A stretch of DNA of 64,000 bases from Dryomyza anilis (lineage: Eukaryota; Arthropoda; Insecta; Diptera; Dryomyzidae), in NCBI GenBank assembly GCA_951804985.1, contig OX638131.1, forward strand, positions 5,618,630 to 5,682,629, written 5' to 3'. Made by a program: the position numbers and the translations under genes. The notes below the pieces were generated by a model. The model saw nothing but the letters and a program-made list of their open reading frames with translations. It was not told the DNA's origin and did not search any database. This document shows positions 59,535 through 64,000 of this stretch, piece by piece; position 1 is the first letter of the stretch, and each line of letters opens with the position of its first letter.

Positions 59535-60300
59535 ATGAGTACAAGAGTATTTTATCTGCGGTGCATAGTAAAAAATGGAAACAATTGCGATGCAAAACTG
59601 CGCGATACGCATGCGCGGAGCAGCAGCAACAACGGCGACAACTTAAAAGAATTGCTGCAATTTACATTCGCAATTATTACATGTTGTCATGTCATTAGAG
59701 TTTGTATGAAGGCTGCTAAAGCAAAAGCCAAAGTAACAGCAACACAATAACAGGCAGCAGTAGCTGCAGCAACAGCAGCTCAACAGCAACTACAACAGCA
59801 ACAACGGTTATTAATTGAAATAAATACCGAGCAATGCAAATTGTGGACACAACTTATGACAGGTGGAAGTCGGCAGCAACGGCAATGGCAACGTCAACGG
59901 CATTGCTGCCAACACTTGACAATGCGCGCAAATAATTAAAGAAACAACAGCGGTAGCAACAACAATTATAGTACAGCAACAACAAATAGCAAGCGAAATG
60001 TTTATAGAAAAATATCATAAAAAAAACTAGTTTTTTGCATTTTGCTGCCGCAAATGAAGTGTGAATGTTTTGCTGCTGCTGCAACATGTTGCTGGCGCTT
60101 ATAGTAAAAAAAAAAACGCCACGCCAAGCAACGCAACGCCTAGGAAATGTGCACCGACAGACCGACGAATGGACGGATGGACGCGCATTAAATGTGCAAC
60201 GCAACGTGTTTTTAATTAAAGTGTTGACGCGCAAAATTGCGGAAAAAGGCGTCCAGGGAAAACGTGGTAAAACGTAGTAGTAGCAGCAGCCGCATTATTA
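59535..60300. other. CAG/CAA-rich single-copy region
   Basis: Many CAGCAACA and GCAGCAG words (59760-59810, 59870-59990, 60070-60090). A plus-strand frame reads Gln/Ala-rich after an in-frame TAA at 59748-59750, but with no conserved domain and no convincing splice sites. Such CAR-rich DNA is common in fly introns and enhancers. An exon of a low-complexity protein cannot be excluded. Confidence 0.35.
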
Positions 60301-60480
60301 TTTTTACTATGTAAAAAAAACTATGCAGCAAAGTGTAGAGCAGCGATCACTACAAAATTCACATGTTCAATATCTATTCGCAAGACTTCTGAATTCGTAC
60401 AGCAAAAAATATTGTATCAAATATTAGTAAAAACGTCCTTATTGCCAAATACATACATACATACAATAAAAAGAAAAAAT

Positions 60481-60955
60481 ACTCTTTATATCAAGAATAA
60501 TTGCACTTAGTTAATTTTTTAATACCTAAGAACATAATCTCTGCATATCAAGCATAACTGCTCTTAGTTAATTTAAACGTAGCGGCAGAGAGGCATGTAT
60601 AGCGAGGATAGACGGACATCGGAAATCAAAGCATACGAGCAAATATTACAGACAAAGCAAGATCGATGAAAACAACGAAAGTTACATGAACACGTGTTCA
60701 TTTTGCGAAGAATACCGAAACAAATTTTCGTGTTCTTTTTGATTTTTGATAGTCAATAAATTCACTTCTTAAAATCCAGGATAAAAAATCTTGTTTAATT
60801 GTTTGGCATGTAAACAATTAACCTTCTTAATATTCAGATAACAAATTCATGAACTTAAGTAGCATTTTATTGATATTTGTGAAATTCAGCAAATTTCTAT
60901 TCAAGATGAATTCTTCTTCAGTATTAGAAGTTTATTTCCCTTCGTGAACAAATCA
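60481..60955 (+). repeat. Dispersed repeat copy 2, uninterrupted
   Basis: Matches copy 1 at 58.3-59.3 kb (AGATCGATGAAAACAACGAA, ACGTGTTCATTTTGCGAAGA, TTAAAATCCAGG, AGCATTTTATTGATATTTGT) without the MITE, giving a paralogous empty site. Non-coding. Confidence 0.6.
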
Positions 60956-61954
60956 TTAACTGTCCTATTGTCCAATTTTAATCGTATTTTACGGAATGTT
61001 TTCGGAATGCACATAAATTTATCGAATTTCTTTGCAGTAAAAATAATAAAGTAAAACAACTACATAATGCTTTTATTTTTACTACATTATGTTTTGATTT
61101 TTACCACATTATGGTATTGGATAGATTTTGTTTCAGTAAATGTTGTTTGGGTGAATTTTATACTATGTGAATTGGAATGATGGATTTCATATGGTGTGCT
61201 CCATAGACAAATCGAAGAGGTTCGAATGAATAGCATAAAATGCTGTTACAATTTTGACTTTTGTTTAATTTTTTTTTGCTTCAATTCTTAAACTAAATAT
61301 TTCTATTTACACTTTACAAGCCTTTAACATGCTAACGGCGCATTACGCGAACCTAGAAAAATACAAAAAATATAAAATAAACAAAAACAAAATAAGTCCA
61401 CGCTATTAGTTAGGCCTCCTGCTGTGCTGGCCCCATAAACAAATAAACACTTTTTTTAACCCTTTTATGGCAACTAATTTCGCCATTGTTCGAGTCCCCA
61501 TGCGTTATGTCGTCACCTGTGCGGATGACTGGATCTATGTGTGTCTCAAACACATTAACAAATTCACTCCTTTCGTTTAATTGTTTATTATGCGTCGCTT
61601 TTGTTGCTAACTCCTGCGCCACGGAAATTTACTTAAATCGCACACAATTTACTGCTTTTTATTACAAGGACTAGATGGGGCTCCCTGCTGTGTTCTAATT
61701 TTCTTTTTTTTTTTGACAATTTCGCTTATAATTTGTGTGGATTACCATTGCCATCGTCAGTCAAAGTCAACACTTGCTGAGTGCAGTTCAAGCTCCACAA
61801 GGCTAACCCCACTGAAAGCGATTCGCGTTGACAGGAAATCAATTTTTTGGCGATATCAAATGAGTGGAGTCTTTTACGAGAATGCTGCAGTTCATAGGCT
61901 GAAGTACTGCAACATGTTGAGGAAACATTTGAAATTATTTAGGGACAATAACTA
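60956..61954. other. Non-coding DNA between repeats
   Basis: AT-rich to 61380, then single-copy. A 70-codon minus-strand frame (61410-61622) has protein-like composition but only a GTG start and an upstream stop, so it is not called. Nothing else is seen. Confidence 0.35.
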
Positions 61955-62402
61955 TTTTCACTTAAATTTAAATTTTTCACTAAAAATTCAATTTTTCACT
62001 AAAAATTCAATTTTTCACTAAAAATTCAATTTTTCACTAAAAATTCAAATTTTCAATAAAACAACCAATTTTTCACTAAAAATTCATTTTTTCACTTTAA
62101 ATTAAATTTTTCACTAAAAATTAAATTTTACACTAAAAATTCAATTTTTCACTAAAAATTCAATTTTTCACTAAATATTCAATGTTTCACTAAAATTAAC
62201 AATATTCACTAAAAATTATTTTTTTTTACTAAAAATTAAATTTTACACTAAAAATTCAATTTTTCACTAAAAATTCAATTTTTCACTAAATATTCAATTT
62301 TTTCAAATTTTCACTAAAAATTCAATTTTTCACAAAAAAATTCAATTTTTCACTAAAAATGCAATTTTTCACTAAAAATTAAATTTTTTACTAAAAATGC
62401 AA
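61955..62402 (+). repeat. 19-bp minisatellite (TCACTAAAAATTCAATTTT)
   Basis: About 22 imperfect copies of TCACTAAAAATTCAATTTT in tandem, with occasional AAATT, TATTC and TTACAC variants. It lies about 80 bp beyond the 3' end of the minus-strand gene. Confidence 0.9.
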
Positions 62403-62442
62403 TTATTATAAATAGCATTTCCTACATTATTTTGTAGTTCTC

Positions 62443-62448
62443 TTTATT
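62443..62448 (-). terminator. Polyadenylation signal AATAAA
   Basis: AATAAA on the minus strand, 36 bp past the stop codon of the gene at 62484-63701. Correct position and strand. Confidence 0.5.
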
Positions 62449-62483
62449 TTTCATTATAAAGAGCTTACATTTTTTTGTTCATT

Positions 62484-63701
62484 TTAAAGTTCATAATGTT
62501 CTGCTAGTCCACTGCAATCCTCGACAATCCATTTACATTCCTCGGGATTTTTACGATAGCTTTCGAAAGATCTAGTATAGGCCTTTGGTTTATTGCTTGA
62601 GGTTATTGCCTTAGAACTAACTGCACAAAGATACATCGTGGAATCCATATTCTGCAAGATCACTTGATCACCTTCAAACTCTACCTTCCAATCAAGGCTG
62701 GTTTCGTAATCATAATCGCTTCGAACGTTGAATGTAATTTCGTCTAACCCCTCTTCTTGATCATTAGTAATGCATAGTGGTTGCATATTGCTGCTATCAT
62801 AATCAACTTTATACAAGTGTGAAAGCTTTCCGAATTTAAACAAACGTCAAATGTGTCCTCGCATTCGTGCAGATAGGATATTCGAAGAGTTGTTTGTGGA
62901 TTTCTGACCGAGACAAACATACCCACCAAGCAAAGTTCTACAACTTTTGGATTCATCTGTATTATCTACCGCTTTTTCTACCGATATCTCTACTAAATTT
63001 TCTAGGGATGAAGCTTCTACCGTAACTAATTTCAGTTCCTTCATTCGAACCTCAAAGGCCTCTCGTTGGGTTTTGGTAAACTGATCCTTATTATACAAGG
63101 CCATCAAGGCGTTCACGTTTTGAACCGCATCTGTGGATAAATTGCTCATCGTCTCTATTAGTTCCTCCATTGGCATCATCCAGCGTACTTTATCCACCAT
63201 ATTAGTGATCGTGAGGTTCGAAAGAGTTATATTGCTTGCGTAGAGCTCTTTAAACAAATCTTGCACCATTGCGTTATCTCTACAGTTCTTCAAAAAAACT
63301 GCTGCTTCCAAAACCTCAAGGCCCTTCTCGGTTATTATTACTGCAAGTTGTTTACGTTTGGTTTCCAAGATTTCATTTTGTTCTAGATTAAAATCATTAA
63401 TGTTAGCATTGATTAGCGCTTCCAGCTCATTATACAATGGAATCGCACTAAGAGGGTTTTCGAGATGTCGTACTTAACCCATAGCATTATAAAGTCCAAT
63501 CAGAAGATCAGCCTTAAAGTTCAGATTGTAGCTTAGACGAGAAAAGTTTAAGACGTCGTAGATGTCCACGATGTTTTCTTGTATATACCGTGAGGAACTA
63601 GTATCGCCTGGGATCTGGGCCGCAATGCCAATTTGAGCCAACGCAATCAATGACCACAAAATAAGCGCCAGTTTTCGGGAGGAACTCGATTTGTGTAACA
63701 T
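62484..63701 (-). CDS. Secreted protein gene with two in-frame stops; family unrecognised
   Basis: One minus-strand frame runs 406 codons from the ATG at 63701 to the TAA at 62484, broken by TAA at 63474-63476 and TGA at 62847-62849. Residues 1-29 look like a signal peptide (KLALILWSLIALAQIGIAA). Then comes a helical, Leu/Glu/Lys-rich region with several N-glycosylation sequons (NIT, NLT, NLS), and a C-terminal part with beta-like strands (WKVEFEGDQVILQN, MYLCAV) and Cys residues, perhaps trefoil-like. I do not recognise the family. The frame is open otherwise and has an AATAAA downstream. Formally, a 60-nt intron (63419-63478, GTTAAG..GAAG) and a 132-nt intron (62791-62922, GTATGT..GCAG) would remove both stops in frame, giving 341 residues. 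The first acceptor is poor. Young pseudogene, splicing, stop read-through or sequence errors remain open. Confidence 0.6.
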
Positions 63702-64000
63702 TTTCTAATGACAGCTCTAATATAAACTAATTTCGTACTACGTACAACGCACTACGTACTACGTATTCTAAATTTTAGTAGAATTTAATCTAATTTCTGT
63801 GAATAAATTTGACTTTAGTTGATGGCCTATAGAATGTTGAATTTGTAAGATCAGGACACAATATTTAATGCTAAATAAACAGGAAACGGTAATTAAAAAG
63901 ACAAGACAATACAAAAACTATTTAAACCATTTCGTTCGCAATTTAATGGAACGCGACATTTTTTGGCGTCAACTATTGATAACCTTTTATTCATGAGTAA
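63702..64000 (-). promoter_or_regulatory. Upstream flank of the secreted-protein gene
   Basis: AT-rich sequence that should hold the promoter. No convincing TATA box at a proper distance. A TTTATAT lies only about 20 bp upstream of the ATG, too close to act for this start. Confidence 0.3.
63734..63767. repeat. CGTACTACGTA short repeat
   Basis: Overlapping CGTACTACGTAC, CACTACGTACTACGTA units, nearly palindromic, 34 bp, about 35 bp upstream of the secreted-protein ATG. Confidence 0.6.

Noticed and set aside
61410..61622. 70-codon minus-strand frame with protein-like composition
   Set aside because: Only a GTG start, an in-frame stop three codons upstream, no splice acceptor and no recognisable motif.
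62744..62956. Alternative 70-residue frame suggesting a frameshift in the secreted-protein gene
   Set aside because: The main frame resumes immediately after the TGA with good protein composition, so a frameshift is not needed; the alternative frame ends in unrelated sequence.

Overview
This is a window of a higher-dipteran (fly) nuclear genome. It is AT-rich and eukaryotic in layout: one four-exon gene with GT-AG introns, long gene-free stretches packed with mobile-element debris, tRNA-derived SINEs with target-site duplications, and copies resembling the Drosophila DINE-1/INE-1 Helentron family. The species cannot be fixed from sequence alone. A non-drosophilid fly, for example a tephritid, is my guess.

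The one firm gene is a plus-strand T-box transcription factor of the Tbx20 subfamily, the orthologue of Drosophila H15 (neuromancer 1), with its sister midline as the alternative. Four coding exons (15720-15885, 16914-17340, 18366-18651, 19397-20158) join in frame to give 546 residues with an N-terminal eh1 Groucho-binding motif and a complete T-box. The region 15071-16340, which covers the promoter, leader, first exon and intron 1, holds 19 copies of GTATCT/AGATAC. This is far above chance and is the most interesting cis-regulatory signal here. About 5.5 kb upstream, 9634-9905 holds four TCAAGTG heptamers, the NK-2 (Tinman/Vnd) consensus.

The second gene lies at the right edge on the minus strand (62484-63701): a secreted protein whose single reading frame is broken by two in-frame stops. 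Each stop could formally be removed by a short in-frame GT-AG intron, so it is either a young pseudogene or a spliced gene.

Between the two genes (20.9-62.4 kb) I see no convincing coding exon. The space holds tRNA-type SINEs (21.3, 28.1, 34.6, 52.8 kb), DINE-1-like elements, two TA-flanked MITE families (28.7-36.6 kb, 58.8 kb), a Transib-like MITE inserted in a SINE and itself hit by a second SINE (52.8-54.2 kb), long foldback elements, several satellite-like arrays, and islands of GC-richer single-copy sequence (about 25.5-26.7, 38.3-39.8, 44.1-45.4, 48.3-49.9, 59.5-60.3 kb) that could be enhancers or untranslated exons. The left 15 kb is similar: two head-to-head DINE-1-like copies (5.7-7.4 kb), a 42/52-bp minisatellite (10.4 kb) and several MITEs upstream of the T-box gene.
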